The notes below the pieces were generated by a model. That model saw only the letters and a program-made list of their open reading frames with translations, searched no databases and was not told the origin of the DNA. Positions 10,606 to 19,823 of a DNA stretch of 64,000 nucleotides are shown piece after piece. The stretch spans positions 124,001-188,000 of the forward strand of contig CAWFYE010000004.1 in assembly GCA_963819975.1 (NCBI GenBank). The letters run 5' to 3'. The position numbers and the translations under genes are program-made. Each line of letters begins with the position of its first letter. Within the stretch, counting starts at the first letter, position 1. The stretch comes from Palsa-1392 sp963819975. GTDB taxonomy: Bacteria; Verrucomicrobiota; Verrucomicrobiia; Chthoniobacterales; UBA10450.

Positions 10606-12348
10606 CTACGGCACCACCGTCAGCGTGAGATCGTTTCCGTCGCCACCGGAATAGTTGGCTTGCAGATTGTTCCCTTTCACGTTCACGATCCCGCCATCGG
10701 GCAGGTTGCTGAAGGTTCCGGCGATCGGGGTCGCGGCGGTGTTCTTGATCAGGGTCAGGACCATGCCTTGGGTCAGGTTTCCCTGTACCGTCCCGCTCAG
10801 GACAATGGTCGCCCCGCTGTTGATCGTGACTCCGTTGGCAATCACTTTGTCGATCTTGGAGCGGTTGCCCTTGGCTTTGAAGGTGTAGGTGTAGGTAGCG
10901 TCGGAGTTAAAGGTCAGGCTGCCCTGGACGGTGAGGGTGAGTTGTTTGTTGCCGCCGTGCGCTGGTGCGAGGACGGCGCCGTCCCCGCTCCCGGTGCCTA
11001 CCGTCACCGCTCCCGCAATGATGCCGCTCCCGCCTAACGTGCCACCTGTCACGCTCACTGGACCCATGCCGGTGGCTGACCCGGAGGTGTTGGCCACGAC
11101 TAGAGTGCCGGCGCTGACGGTTGTGCTGCCGGTATAGATGCTCGCGCCGCTTAGGGTGAATTCACCGGACCCGATCTTGGTCAGAGAGCCGCCTGTGCCG
11201 CCCTCGTGGCCGCCGTCCTGGATGACACCGGCAAACTCCGTGCTGAGTCCGGTGCCGCCAACGGTGAGATTGTTGCCACCCAGGAAGACCAGTCCATCGC
11301 CTTCGAGTGAACCGGTTGCGACGCCCGGGCTATCGTGCACGCTGATGTCCAACCGGCCGGCGCCGAACACTTCCACCCGTGCGGTTCCCGCGTCCGAGGC
11401 ATCGGCGAGCCAGAGATAGGCACCGGGGCGATCGTCCTCATCGCCATTGACGATGAGGGTAGCGGTGCCGGCGGTGGAGTTACCGAAAAAGAGCGTGCCA
11501 GCCCCTTGGTGGTCGAGGTCCACAGCTCCGTTGGATGTAATCGTACTGCTGCCGGCAGTGGCGTTGTCGTGGAACTCAGTCGACGTCGCAAAGAGGAATT
11601 CGGACCATCCTCCGTTATTCGTGATCGTCGCGTTGCCCGCAGTGGAGTCGTTATAAAAGAAGAGCAGGCCGCCGTCATCCCCGAAACCGGTCGCCGGCTC
11701 ATTGATGATGATGGCTGCTTCAGCCGTGGACGAATCGTAAAACTTTGTATATCCGCCGGGAGCCGCCGACGCGGTGGCACCGAGGTTCACGATAGTCGCG
11801 TGATTGGCGCTGGTAGAGTCATAAAAGAAAATCGAGAACTCCTCCAAGCCGCTCGACCCCCGGTTCAGGAACGTGGTCTGTTCGCCAGCCGTGGCGTTGC
11901 CCAGAAAAGTCAGATGCGAGTAGTAATCCTTACCGACAAAGGTTTGGATAAGGCCAGACTGATTGAGAATGCCAGGCCCGACCATGGTCAGCTCCGTCCT
12001 GAAACCGGAGACGGTGATATTATAGGCGGTGGCGTCGGGCGCGAAGACGATGCTGTTCACAGTCACACTGCTCGAGAGCCGCACCTGCTTCCGATCGGTC
12101 GCAGCAAAGGTAGCGACATCGTCGGGACCATTGGGCACGGTGGCGGGAGTCCAGTTGTCGGGCGATTCCCATTCGCCGGTTGTCTGGCTGAAGTTCCAGG
12201 TCGCACTGCCGGCCTGGGCGACCGAGCTGGCGAGCAGGAATGCGCCGACAAACAGAGCGAGGAGGAGGGGTCGCAGCTGTTCCAAGCGGATTTTGGTCGC
12301 TCGATGCCGTGCAAAGCCAGATCCTGCCATGGGGGAGCGCCGCCTCAT
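10606..12348 (-). CDS. Secreted autotransporter-associated beta-strand repeat protein
   Basis: 580 residues: an Arg-rich N-terminus, a hydrophobic signal segment (LRPLLLALFVGAFLLASSVAQA), then a Gly/Thr/Asn-rich repeat region predicted to fold as a beta-helix. The WNFSQTTGEWESPDNWTPATVPNGPDD opening and the later GSGEFTLSGASIYTGSTTVSAGTLVV motif are the signature of the autotransporter-associated (PATR) repeat. No beta-barrel translocator follows, and no PEP-CTERM tail; it ends GGDGNDLTLTVVP. Such large surface proteins are abundant in Verrucomicrobia; substrate and role are unknown. A relative's C-terminal remnant lies at 9885-9980. Confidence 0.85.
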   Translation of the reverse strand: MRRRSPMAGSGFARHRATKIRLEQLRPLLLALFVGAFLLASSVAQAGSATWNFSQTTGEWESPDNWTPATVPNGPDDVATFAATDRKQVRLSSSVTVNSIVFAPDATAYNITVSGFRTELTMVGPGILNQSGLIQTFVGKDYYSHLTFLGNATAGEQTTFLNRGSSGLEEFSIFFYDSTSANHATIVNLGATASAAPGGYTKFYDSSTAEAAIIINEPATGFGDDGGLLFFYNDSTAGNATITNNGGWSEFLFATSTEFHDNATAGSSTITSNGAVDLDHQGAGTLFFGNSTAGTATLIVNGDEDDRPGAYLWLADASDAGTARVEVFGAGRLDISVHDSPGVATGSLEGDGLVFLGGNNLTVGGTGLSTEFAGVIQDGGHEGGTGGSLTKIGSGEFTLSGASIYTGSTTVSAGTLVVANTSGSATGMGPVSVTGGTLGGSGIIAGAVTVGTGSGDGAVLAPAHGGNKQLTLTVQGSLTFNSDATYTYTFKAKGNRSKIDKVIANGVTINSGATIVLSGTVQGNLTQGMVLTLIKNTAATPIAGTFSNLPDGGIVNVKGNNLQANYSGGDGNDLTLTVVP

Positions 12349-12483
12349 TGTTACAGCAGAACAAACGCTGCCTTGACTGTCGAGCCCTAATTCGCCCCGG
12401 CCACCTAGTCAGACCGGAATTCTTTGAGGAGAGGATATGTAACATTCTGAATCTGTGTCGCTTTTGAATCAGGATCGACCGCT

Positions 12484-12609
12484 CCGGAACTTCAGGAGGC
12501 TCCTATTGCCCGTCGGGAGCCTCCTCCGGAACTCCGAGAGGCTCCTGTTGCTCGCCGGGAGCCTCCTCCGGAACTTCGGGAGGCGCCTGTTACTCCCCGT
12601 CAGACGGCT
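12484..12609. repeat. 42-bp tandem repeat, three units, each able to form a hairpin
   Basis: Units at 12484-12525, 12526-12567 and 12568-12609, all starting CCGGAACT. Unit 1 holds a perfect 10-bp inverted pair AGGAGGCTCC / GGAGCCTCCT with a 12-nt loop; unit 2 keeps it with one mismatch, unit 3 is degenerate. It occupies the 327-bp gap (12349-12675) between the 3' end of purH and the start of the surface-protein gene, both on the minus strand; I see no gene in that gap. A termination or mRNA-end role for purH is plausible. The unit is 14 codons long, so a decayed coding repeat is an alternative. Confidence 0.8.
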
Positions 12610-12675
12610 CCCAAACCTCCGGAAAGGCCACCGAGCCGCTGCCAGGATCGTCCGGATCGGGAAAAGAACGGACTT

Positions 12676-14208
12676 TTAGTGCCGGAAATGGCGCACGCCG
12701 GTGAAGATCATCGCGACTTTGCGCTCGTCGGCGGCGGCGATCACTTCCTCGTCGCGGACGGAGCCCCCGGGCTGAATCGCTGCGGTCGCGCCGGCCTCGG
12801 CGGCCGCGATGAGGCCGTCGGGGAAGGGGAAAAAGGCGTCGCTCGCCACCGCGCTGCCTTGCAAGGACAATCCGCCCTCCTGCGCTTTCCAGACCGCGAT
12901 CCGGGAAGCGTCCACCCGAGACATCTGGCCTGCCCCGATGCCGAGCGTCCGGTCGGGCCCCGCGTAAACGATGGCGTTGGATTTCACATGTTTCACCACT
13001 CGCCAGCCGAAGAGCATCGCGGTCATCTCCTGCTTCGTCGGCGGACGTTTCGTCACCACCTTGGTTTCGAGTCCCTCGAGCTCGGCGGCGTCTTTTTGCT
13101 GGACGAGCACTCCGCCGCGCACGGAACGAACATCGATCTCCGGCTTTTCGCTCGGCCGCTCCGGCGCAAGCGCGCGCATGAGGCGAAGGTTCTTCTTTTT
13201 CTGGAGCAACGCCCGGGCGTCGGCCGCGAACTCGGGCGCGATGATGACTTCGCTGAAGATTTCGCTGATCGCTTTCGCAACCGGCAGATCGAGCGGGCGA
13301 TTGCAGATGATAATGCCACCGAAGGGCGCCTGCTTGTCGGTCGCAAAGGCTTTCATCCACGCTTCCTTCAGGTCGGGGTCGCTCCCGACTCCGCACGGGT
13401 TGGTGTGCTTTAAAATCGCGATGGTCGGTTCCTCAAATTCCGCGATCAGGTCGGACGCAGCGGTGATGTCGAGGAGGTTGTTAAAGGAAAGTTCCTTGCC
13501 ATGCAGTTTCTCGAAGTGGTCGGCGAAGGAGCCATAGAGCGATGCTTTTTGGTGCGGGTTCTCCCCGTAGCGCAGGCGGCTCACGAGCGGGAGCGAAAGT
13601 GAAAAGGAGGTTTCTGTTTCCTGCTTTTCGTTCAGGTAAGTGGCGATCGCCCGATCGTAATCGGAAGTCTTGATGAATGCCTTGATCGCGAGGCGTTCGC
13701 GCAATTTCAGGGTGGTTTCACCTTTACGATCGCGCATCTCCTCGAGGACCGCGAAATAATCCGCCGGATCGACCACGACCGTGACAGACTGGTAGTTCTT
13801 CGCCGCGCTGCGGAGCATGGAAGGGCCGCCAATATCGATCTGCTCGATCGCTTCCGCGAGTTTGACATCCGGCTTCGCGATCGTGGCTTCGAACGGATAG
13901 AGGTTAATCACCACAAGGTCGATTGGTTCGATCCCATGCTCGCGCACCGCCGCCTCGTGCTCCTTGTTCCCGCGCACGTAGAGGAGTCCGCCATGCACTT
14001 TGGGATGCAACGTCTTGACTCTGCCGTCGAGCATTTCGGGAAATCCGGTGAAGTCGGAAATGCCGCGCACCTTTACTCCGGCCTGGCGGAGAAGACTGGC
14101 CGTACCGCCGGTGGATATGATTTCGACGCCTTCCTTCTCAAGCTCGCGCGCGAAATCGGCGACGCCGGTCTTGTCGGAAACAGAAATGAGAGCACGGGAA
14201 ATTTTCAT
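12676..14208 (-). CDS. purH: Bifunctional AICAR transformylase / IMP cyclohydrolase
   Basis: 510 residues, full family length. Catalyses the last two steps of IMP synthesis. The N-terminal methylglyoxal-synthase-like IMP cyclohydrolase domain begins RALISVSDKTGVADFARELEKEGVEIISTGGTA; the C-terminal transformylase domain carries ILKHTNPCGVG (Lys-His pair) and AFGGII. The ATG overlaps the end of the upstream ABC-permease gene by 4 bp (ATGA), implying translational coupling. Purine genes do not surround it, so the operon partner is unusual. Confidence 0.97.
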   Translation of the reverse strand: MKISRALISVSDKTGVADFARELEKEGVEIISTGGTASLLRQAGVKVRGISDFTGFPEMLDGRVKTLHPKVHGGLLYVRGNKEHEAAVREHGIEPIDLVVINLYPFEATIAKPDVKLAEAIEQIDIGGPSMLRSAAKNYQSVTVVVDPADYFAVLEEMRDRKGETTLKLRERLAIKAFIKTSDYDRAIATYLNEKQETETSFSLSLPLVSRLRYGENPHQKASLYGSFADHFEKLHGKELSFNNLLDITAASDLIAEFEEPTIAILKHTNPCGVGSDPDLKEAWMKAFATDKQAPFGGIIICNRPLDLPVAKAISEIFSEVIIAPEFAADARALLQKKKNLRLMRALAPERPSEKPEIDVRSVRGGVLVQQKDAAELEGLETKVVTKRPPTKQEMTAMLFGWRVVKHVKSNAIVYAGPDRTLGIGAGQMSRVDASRIAVWKAQEGGLSLQGSAVASDAFFPFPDGLIAAAEAGATAAIQPGGSVRDEEVIAAADERKVAMIFTGVRHFRH

Positions 14209-15038
14209 GAAGATTTTCGCTGCACGAGAAGGTAGGCGATCGCATACATGACGAGGCCGAAGGCCGCCGACAAACTAAGCGAAAAGGCGAAGCTCGGCAG
14301 GTGAAGGACGCCAGGATCACCGGCGTAGAGCGCGCGCCTGACGGCGGCAACGCCATAGGTGACAGGATTCAAATGAACGGCCCAAAAAATCCAGGAATGT
14401 GGATTTGTCGCGGGAAAAAGCGCTCCGGACATAAGCCAGAGCGGGATCAGGAAGACATTCATGATGGCGTGAAACCCCTGGGTCGATTCCATTGGCCAGG
14501 CGACGAGAAAACCCAGGCCCGTGAGGCCAAATCCGACGACGAACAGCGTGCCGAGACAAACCAGCAGCCGCTCCGGCGAAATGTGAATCCCGACAAAGGG
14601 CGCGAGGAGAAGAAAGATCAGCCCCTGCAAAAGGGCGAGGGTCGTGCCGCCGAGAATTTTCCCGCAAACGATGCTTCCCGGTGAGATGGGTGCGACCAGC
14701 ACGGACTGGAGAAAACCTTCCCGCCGATCTTCGATGATCGAGATCGTCGAGAAGATGGCGGTGAAGAGCATGATCAGGATGAGTGTGCCCGGATAAAAAT
14801 ATTCAAGGTAGCTAACCCCGTTAGGCCCGGCACCGGCTCGAAACGACGGTCCAATCCCGGAGCCAATGACAAACCAGAAGACGAGCGGAGAAAGGAGCGC
14901 GCCGATGATCCGGTTGCGCTGCCGATAGAAGCGCACGATCTCGCGCTGCCAGAGGGTCGCAGTCGGTAAAAGAAAAAGACCGGAGCGTTTCTCTCCGGCG
15001 CTGACGGCCGCCGCACTCATCCCCGGCCTAACGATCAA
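14205..15038 (-). CDS. ABC-2 type transporter permease
   Basis: 277 residues with about six membrane segments: an N-terminal re-entrant type start (WQREIVRFYRQRNRIIGALLSPLVFWFVIGSGIG), EYFYPGTLILIMLFTAIFSTISIIEDRREGFLQSVLVAPISP, and the family's C-terminal PLWLMSGALFPATN. ABC-2 permeases export drugs, polysaccharides or heme. No ATP-binding subunit is encoded on either side: upstream is an AraC regulator (11-bp overlap), downstream purH (4-bp overlap). The ATPase must be elsewhere. Confidence 0.9.
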   Translation of the reverse strand: MIVRPGMSAAAVSAGEKRSGLFLLPTATLWQREIVRFYRQRNRIIGALLSPLVFWFVIGSGIGPSFRAGAGPNGVSYLEYFYPGTLILIMLFTAIFSTISIIEDRREGFLQSVLVAPISPGSIVCGKILGGTTLALLQGLIFLLLAPFVGIHISPERLLVCLGTLFVVGFGLTGLGFLVAWPMESTQGFHAIMNVFLIPLWLMSGALFPATNPHSWIFWAVHLNPVTYGVAAVRRALYAGDPGVLHLPSFAFSLSLSAAFGLVMYAIAYLLVQRKSS

Positions 15039-15969
15039 GCACGATGTGCTTCGCCGCCGGGTAGAGGACCGGACAACACCCGATCGTCTCGCAGAAAGCT
15101 TTGCTAAAATGGCTCAGGCTCGAGTAGCCAACCTCGGTCGCCGCTTCGGTCACGTTGTAGCGACCGCTGCGCAGAAGCTCAGCCGCACGTTCCATCCGCG
15201 CGTTGCGCAGAAACTGCGGAATCGTGAGCCCGACTTCCTTCGAAAAGATCCGGCTGAGATAAAACGGGCTGCAACCCACTTCCTGCCCAAGCATTTCGAG
15301 CGTCGGCGGATTGGCCAGATCGCGCAGGAGCAATTCCTTCGTTCGCACGACGCGATCGCGCGCCACTTTCTTTTGACGCATGCAAAAGAATTCCGGGTCC
15401 TTCGGCTCGAAAAGAAAATGCGACATCAGCTCGAGCGCCTTGCTTTGATACCAGAGAATGCGTGCCGCCTTCGGCACCGGCGGCTCGGCCAGGCTGGCGA
15501 CAATCGCCCGTTGCTCGGCCGACATCGGCTGCGGAGCGGAGACAACGCTTTGCCCGCGCTTCGGAAAAATCGCGGCGCGCATCGCCGGGGTCAGGTCGCT
15601 TTCGGAATCCGCCAGCTGGGTTTGCAAATGTGCCCGCGAATATTCCAGGGTGACGAACCGATGGCGATCGTTCGCCTGCCGCGTCGCACGGAGTGGCTCG
15701 TCACCGATCGCGTAATATCCGGAACTGCTCGGGCCGTAGTCATGCTTCGCGTTCCCGCGATGAATTGCACCGCGTCCGTCGAGATTGAGGCAAAACTCGA
15801 CGCTGCTGGGCCGGAAACTTTCCGCCCAGTCGAGCGGACGGCTGGTTTGGAAATCGTGCCACTCGAGGCTGACTCCCATTTCCTCAAAGCTGCCGTAGAG
15901 CTGTTGCCACCCGTGGCGCACGTTAGTCCACGCGGCAGTTGCCGGGAGTTCGCCTTTCATTCGCGCCAT
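15028..15969 (-). CDS. AraC-family transcriptional regulator
   Basis: 313 residues. The C-terminal 100 residues hold the double helix-turn-helix of the family: LEMLGQEVGCSPFYLSRIFSKEVGL, then ELLRSGRYNVTEAATEVGYSSLSHFSKAF ending CPVLYP. The N-terminal 200 residues are a ligand-binding/cupin-like region not matched to a known effector. Its 3' end overlaps the ABC permease, so the three genes (regulator, permease, purH) are probably one transcript. Targets and inducer unknown. Confidence 0.93.
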   Translation of the reverse strand: MARMKGELPATAAWTNVRHGWQQLYGSFEEMGVSLEWHDFQTSRPLDWAESFRPSSVEFCLNLDGRGAIHRGNAKHDYGPSSSGYYAIGDEPLRATRQANDRHRFVTLEYSRAHLQTQLADSESDLTPAMRAAIFPKRGQSVVSAPQPMSAEQRAIVASLAEPPVPKAARILWYQSKALELMSHFLFEPKDPEFFCMRQKKVARDRVVRTKELLLRDLANPPTLEMLGQEVGCSPFYLSRIFSKEVGLTIPQFLRNARMERAAELLRSGRYNVTEAATEVGYSSLSHFSKAFCETIGCCPVLYPAAKHIVLDR

Positions 15970-16018
15970 TTTCGGATGTCAGCCGGAGAATGCAAGACTC
16001 GTCTCGCTTCGCGGCGCA

Positions 16019-16735
16019 TCATTTATCCTGGAAGAAATCGACGAAAGAGCGGCGCACTTTATAGAAGGTGCGCTTGACGTCGTCGCGCGTCTGGCGAAAT
16101 GCCTGCTTGATCCGGCGCTTCACGATGTTTTCGTCGCCGTCGTCGTTATCATCGGCGTCGGAACTGGGTTCGTCGGTTTGTTCGTCGATCACCGCCGTCC
16201 GGTCACTACCGCTAAAGAGGCCCTCGGTCCGTGTGATGGTGCCGTGATTGGCGCCGATGTAAATCGTGCCCGCCGGTTCGCCGCCCTGGCGCTGTAGCGC
16301 AACAGTCCAGATGGGGTTCCCCCGGTCATCGACCCGCAGGGTGTAATCGGCGGTCGCAAAAGTAACGTGCGATTTCTCCGCCGTCTGCTGCGCAACCGTA
16401 AATGCGCCGCTCGAATCGAGATTGAGCTTGGCCGTGTCGATCGTCGCACCTAGCGAGCTCTCGACCGCCGAACGGAGCGGAGTGCGTTCCGAAGTGATCT
16501 TGTCGTTGCTCACTTCCAACTCGCGCACACCGCCGCGTGCCTTTGGATCATCGAGCAGGATTTTCCACGTCTCGGGCTGGGGATCGCCATTCGTGCCGGT
16601 GACAGAGATGACGTGGTTGACGGCGTCGCGATTCAATTGCGTGCCGACGGTGCGGAGGGCCTGGTAGGCGGTCGGCCGCTCCTGAGCTAAGGCCGGGCTG
16701 GCAAGGAGGAGCAACAAAATGGGCCACTTCGACAT
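16019..16735 (-). CDS. Secreted hypothetical protein with acidic linker and basic tail
   Basis: 238 residues from the second in-frame ATG (16735), chosen because it directly begins a signal peptide (SKWPILLLLLASPALA); the ATG five codons earlier also stays open. The body is beta-rich (YTLRVDDRGNPIWTVAL, GTIYIGANHGTITRTEG), followed by an acidic Asp/Glu run near residue 195-205 and a basic helical tail (KRRIKQAFRQTRDDVKRTFYKVRRSF). Not a family I recognise. The charge split hints at a membrane- or nucleic-acid-facing tail, but that is a guess. Confidence 0.7.
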   Translation of the reverse strand: MSKWPILLLLLASPALAQERPTAYQALRTVGTQLNRDAVNHVISVTGTNGDPQPETWKILLDDPKARGGVRELEVSNDKITSERTPLRSAVESSLGATIDTAKLNLDSSGAFTVAQQTAEKSHVTFATADYTLRVDDRGNPIWTVALQRQGGEPAGTIYIGANHGTITRTEGLFSGSDRTAVIDEQTDEPSSDADDNDDGDENIVKRRIKQAFRQTRDDVKRTFYKVRRSFVDFFQDK

Positions 16736-16917
16736 GCAAAAATAGTGCATGGGTGGAACCGGATTGCCAGCGCTCGTTCTACCGAAAGCGGCCGGAGTCG
16801 TCCGTTTTCTCCGTCAGAAAGTCGCATCCCTGTGATCGAAACTCGTTGCGGGCGAGGCGGATTTTGTTCAGCTTTGCAGCCAACAAGGGCGGGCCAGTTG
16901 TTAGGCGCCCCGGCACG

Positions 16918-17325
16918 ATGAGGAAAACGAAGAAACAAATCGAGTTCTGCAGTCACACCGGTAACCTCGCTCTGATGCGCGACTGCGTGCGGCGCTTCCT
17001 CGAGAAGTTTCCTTTTTCCGAGCGGCAGCGCACCCTCATGGTCCTCGGGGTGGACGAGGCCTGCACGAACATCATTCGACACGCCTACCACCTCCGGGAC
17101 GACCAGCTCATCTCGCTCTCCTTAGAGGGAAAAAACGATTGTGTCTGCCTTCGCCTGCGCGACTACGGCAACCAAACCGAGCCCATGACGATGAAAAGCC
17201 GGCCGGCTGATTTGATCCGGCCCGGCGGGCTTGGCCTCCATCTGATCCGCAACGCCTTTGACGAGGTCGATTATGTTTTGCGCAGCCGCGGAACAGAATT
17301 GGTCCTAACCAAGAATCTGGAATAG
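16918..17325 (+). CDS. RsbW-like anti-sigma serine kinase / HATPase
   Basis: 135 residues from the ATG at 16918 (the frame is open to 16753 but without a convincing start). GHKL-type ATPase fold: N-box VDEACTNIIRHAY, then RDYGNQ and the lid motif PGGLGLHLI. Family knowledge: RsbW/SpoIIAB-type kinases bind a sigma factor or phosphorylate an anti-anti-sigma STAS protein. No STAS or sigma partner lies beside it, so its switch partner is elsewhere. The following inverted repeat begins two bases after its stop. Confidence 0.88.
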   Translation: MRKTKKQIEFCSHTGNLALMRDCVRRFLEKFPFSERQRTLMVLGVDEACTNIIRHAYHLRDDQLISLSLEGKNDCVCLRLRDYGNQTEPMTMKSRPADLIRPGGLGLHLIRNAFDEVDYVLRSRGTELVLTKNLE

Positions 17326-17327
17326 AA

Positions 17328-17416
17328 GACAGGATTAACGGGATTTTCAGGATTGATGAACAACCTGAAATGCCGCGCAAGATTTCTTCAAGGCTGATAA
17401 TCCTGCAAATCCTGTC
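17328..17416. repeat. ACAGGATTA-type intergenic inverted repeat, copy 2
   Basis: Left arm GACAGGATTAACGGGATT plus a further CAGGATT (17328-17354); right arm AATCCTGCAAATCCTGTC (17399-17416). The first 18 bases equal those of the copy at 5855. It fills the gap between the RsbW-like gene and ruvB. The hairpin may end the first transcript. Confidence 0.75.
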
Positions 17417-17427
17417 TATTTTTCCGC

Positions 17428-18438
17428 ATGGCCACCGCCGTTCCACCACCTGATCCGGCTTTCGAAATATCGCTCCGGCCGCCGATGTTCAGCGAGTTCA
17501 CCGGCCAGGAGAAGGTCTGTGAACGAATCGAACTGCTGGTCGAGGCGGCCAAAAAACGGGGTGACGTGCTTGAGCACATTTTGCTCAGCGGCCCGCCCGG
17601 TCTCGGCAAGACCACGCTCGCTCACATCATCGCCAACGCGATGAGCGTGAACATTAAGAATACAAGCGGACCGGTGATCGAGAAAGCCGGCGAACTGGCC
17701 GGATTGCTGACGAGTCTGGAAAAAGGCGACGTCCTTTTTATCGATGAAATCCATCGGCTCCAGCCGACGATCGAGGAGTATCTCTATCCCGCGATGGAGG
17801 ACTACAAACTGGACATCATCATCGATCAAGGGCCGCAAGCGCGCAGTCTGCAATTGCGCCTGCCGAAATTTACCCTCATCGGCGCGACGACCCGCTCGGG
17901 GATGTTGAGCGCGCCGTTACGCTCGCGTTTCGGGATGACGGCGCGGCTCGATTATTACAGCGCGGAGGAGATGCAAAAAATCATCCTGCGGAGCGCCGGC
18001 CTGTTGAATGTGGAGATCGATCCGGCAGGCGCCGCGGAAATCGCGACCCGGACCCGCGGCACGCCGCGGACGGCGAATAACCTGCTCCGCTGGGTGCGCG
18101 ATTATGTGCAGGTGAAGGCGGACGGGCGCATCACCGCCGAGCTGGCGGATCGCGCTCTAACGATGCTGGAAATTGATCGCGACGGATTCGACGAATGGGA
18201 CAAGCGAATTCTGGAAACGCTCATTCACAAGTTTAATGGCGGGCCGGTTGGGTTGAATTCGCTTGCCGTCGCGGTCGGAGAAGAAGCGGGCACCCTCGAG
18301 GAAGTGAACGAGCCGTATCTGATCATGGAAGGATATATCAAGCGGACCGCTCAGGGTCGGGTCGCTTTGCCTAACGCCTACCGAAAATTAGGAATCAAGC
18401 CTCCGGTCGGGCCGCAAAGCGAGTTGTTCGGTTCTTAG
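17428..18438 (+). CDS. ruvB: Holliday junction branch-migration ATPase RuvB
   Basis: 336 residues, normal length. Hexameric AAA+ motor that drives Holliday-junction branch migration with RuvA. Walker A GPPGLGKTTLAHI, Walker B FIDEIHRL, sensor GATTRSGMLSAPLRSRFG and the C-terminal winged-helix (EEVNEPYLIMEGYIKRTAQGR) are all present. ruvA and ruvC are not in the window; xseA follows by 20 bp, giving a small DNA-repair pair. Confidence 0.98.
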   Translation: MATAVPPPDPAFEISLRPPMFSEFTGQEKVCERIELLVEAAKKRGDVLEHILLSGPPGLGKTTLAHIIANAMSVNIKNTSGPVIEKAGELAGLLTSLEKGDVLFIDEIHRLQPTIEEYLYPAMEDYKLDIIIDQGPQARSLQLRLPKFTLIGATTRSGMLSAPLRSRFGMTARLDYYSAEEMQKIILRSAGLLNVEIDPAGAAEIATRTRGTPRTANNLLRWVRDYVQVKADGRITAELADRALTMLEIDRDGFDEWDKRILETLIHKFNGGPVGLNSLAVAVGEEAGTLEEVNEPYLIMEGYIKRTAQGRVALPNAYRKLGIKPPVGPQSELFGS

Positions 18439-18458
18439 CGCGCGCTGGAAATCGTAGA

Positions 18459-19814
18459 ATGCCGGCAGACGACTTATTCCCCGAGACCGCGCGCATTCTT
18501 ACGGTTGTGGAGTTGACCCGCTCGATCCGCGGTCTGCTCGAGACACGCTTCGGCGCGGTCTGGGTCCAGGGCGAGATTTCGAATTACAAGAAACATCCGT
18601 CGGGGCACCAGTATTTCACGCTCAAAGACCAGCGCGCCGCGATCTCTTGCGTGATTTTTCGCAACACGCTTCCGCCTTTTCCGAGTCCGTTGGCCGACGG
18701 AATTCAGGTGCAGGTTTACGGTGGTGTGACGGTCTTCGAAGCGCGCGGCCAATACCAGCTCAACGTTCAAATCCTGCAATCGCGCGGCCTCGGATTGCTC
18801 CAGGCCAAGTTCGAAGCACTCAAGCGTAAACTTGAGGCGGAAGGTCTCTTCGAGCAGGCGCGGAAACGTCCTCTTCCAAAATTTCCGCGCCGAATCGGGA
18901 TCGTGACCTCGGCGAGCGGCGCGGCGATTCAGGACATTCTCAACGTCCTGCAACGGCGTGCGCCTAACGTTGAGGTGCTGATCAGTCCGGCGCGGGTCCA
19001 GGGAAGCGGCGCCTCGCTCGAAATCGCAACCGCGATTCGTGAGCTGAGCGCGCCTAGCGACGCTTGGAAACCGCTTGACGTCCTGCTCGTGGCGCGAGGC
19101 GGAGGCAGCATCGAGGATCTCTGGGAATTCAATGAGGAGATCGTGGCCCGGGCGATCTTTCACTCCGCCATTCCAGTCGTTTCAGCGGTCGGCCACGAGG
19201 TCGATTTCACGATTGCCGACTTCGTCGCCGATCTGCGCGCGCCGACTCCAAGCGCGGCAGCCGAGCTGATCGTGCCGGATGTACGCGACTTGGAGCGACG
19301 GGTGCGCGAACTGCAAAACTGTCTCGGGAAATGCTGGCGCGAATTTATCACCCGCTCCCGCAGCCGGCTGAGCGCGGCCTCGGCGAAAGCTTTGTTCAGG
19401 GAATTGAGCGGCCGGCTGCGCGACGCTCAGCAGCAGCTCGATTTTGCGAAAGAATCGATCACACGCACCCTGGAGCGCCGCCGCATCCTGGAACGGACTC
19501 GCCTAACGAATACGCTGCTCGCCTTGAAGGCGCACAACCCGGCCCGCGAGCTGGGGGCCCGTCGGCAGCGGTTGGAGGAGATTCGCCGCCGCCTCGGCGA
19601 GTTCTCGAAACACCGCCTGACCGAAGCGCGCGAGCGCTGGGACCGGGTCGCGGGAATGCTCCGCATTCTCGGCCCGCAGGCGACGCTGGAGCGCGGCTAC
19701 AGCATCACTTTGGCGGCCAACGGCAAGGTGATCCGCCGAGTGGCAGAAGCCAAAACGCGGACGCGGATCAAGACCCGCGTCCGCGATGGTGAATTCGAAT
19801 CGACGGTTGGCTAA
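18459..19814 (+). CDS. xseA: Exodeoxyribonuclease VII large subunit
   Basis: 451 residues. Degrades single-stranded DNA to oligonucleotides. N-terminal OB fold (residues about 10-105: VWVQGEISNYKKHPSGHQYFTLKDQRA), then the catalytic core with LVARGGGSIEDLWEFNEE and AVGHEVDFTIADFVADLRAPTPSAAAEL, a coiled-coil and a C-terminal strand RGYSIT. The small subunit gene xseB is not adjacent, although the two are often neighbours. Confidence 0.97.
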   Translation: MPADDLFPETARILTVVELTRSIRGLLETRFGAVWVQGEISNYKKHPSGHQYFTLKDQRAAISCVIFRNTLPPFPSPLADGIQVQVYGGVTVFEARGQYQLNVQILQSRGLGLLQAKFEALKRKLEAEGLFEQARKRPLPKFPRRIGIVTSASGAAIQDILNVLQRRAPNVEVLISPARVQGSGASLEIATAIRELSAPSDAWKPLDVLLVARGGGSIEDLWEFNEEIVARAIFHSAIPVVSAVGHEVDFTIADFVADLRAPTPSAAAELIVPDVRDLERRVRELQNCLGKCWREFITRSRSRLSAASAKALFRELSGRLRDAQQQLDFAKESITRTLERRRILERTRLTNTLLALKAHNPARELGARRQRLEEIRRRLGEFSKHRLTEARERWDRVAGMLRILGPQATLERGYSITLAANGKVIRRVAEAKTRTRIKTRVRDGEFESTVG

Positions 19815-19823
19815 CGAGCCCGC

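Noticed and set aside
12590..13396. 268-codon minus-strand frame
   Set aside because: Overlaps purH in another frame with an Arg-rich, low-complexity product.
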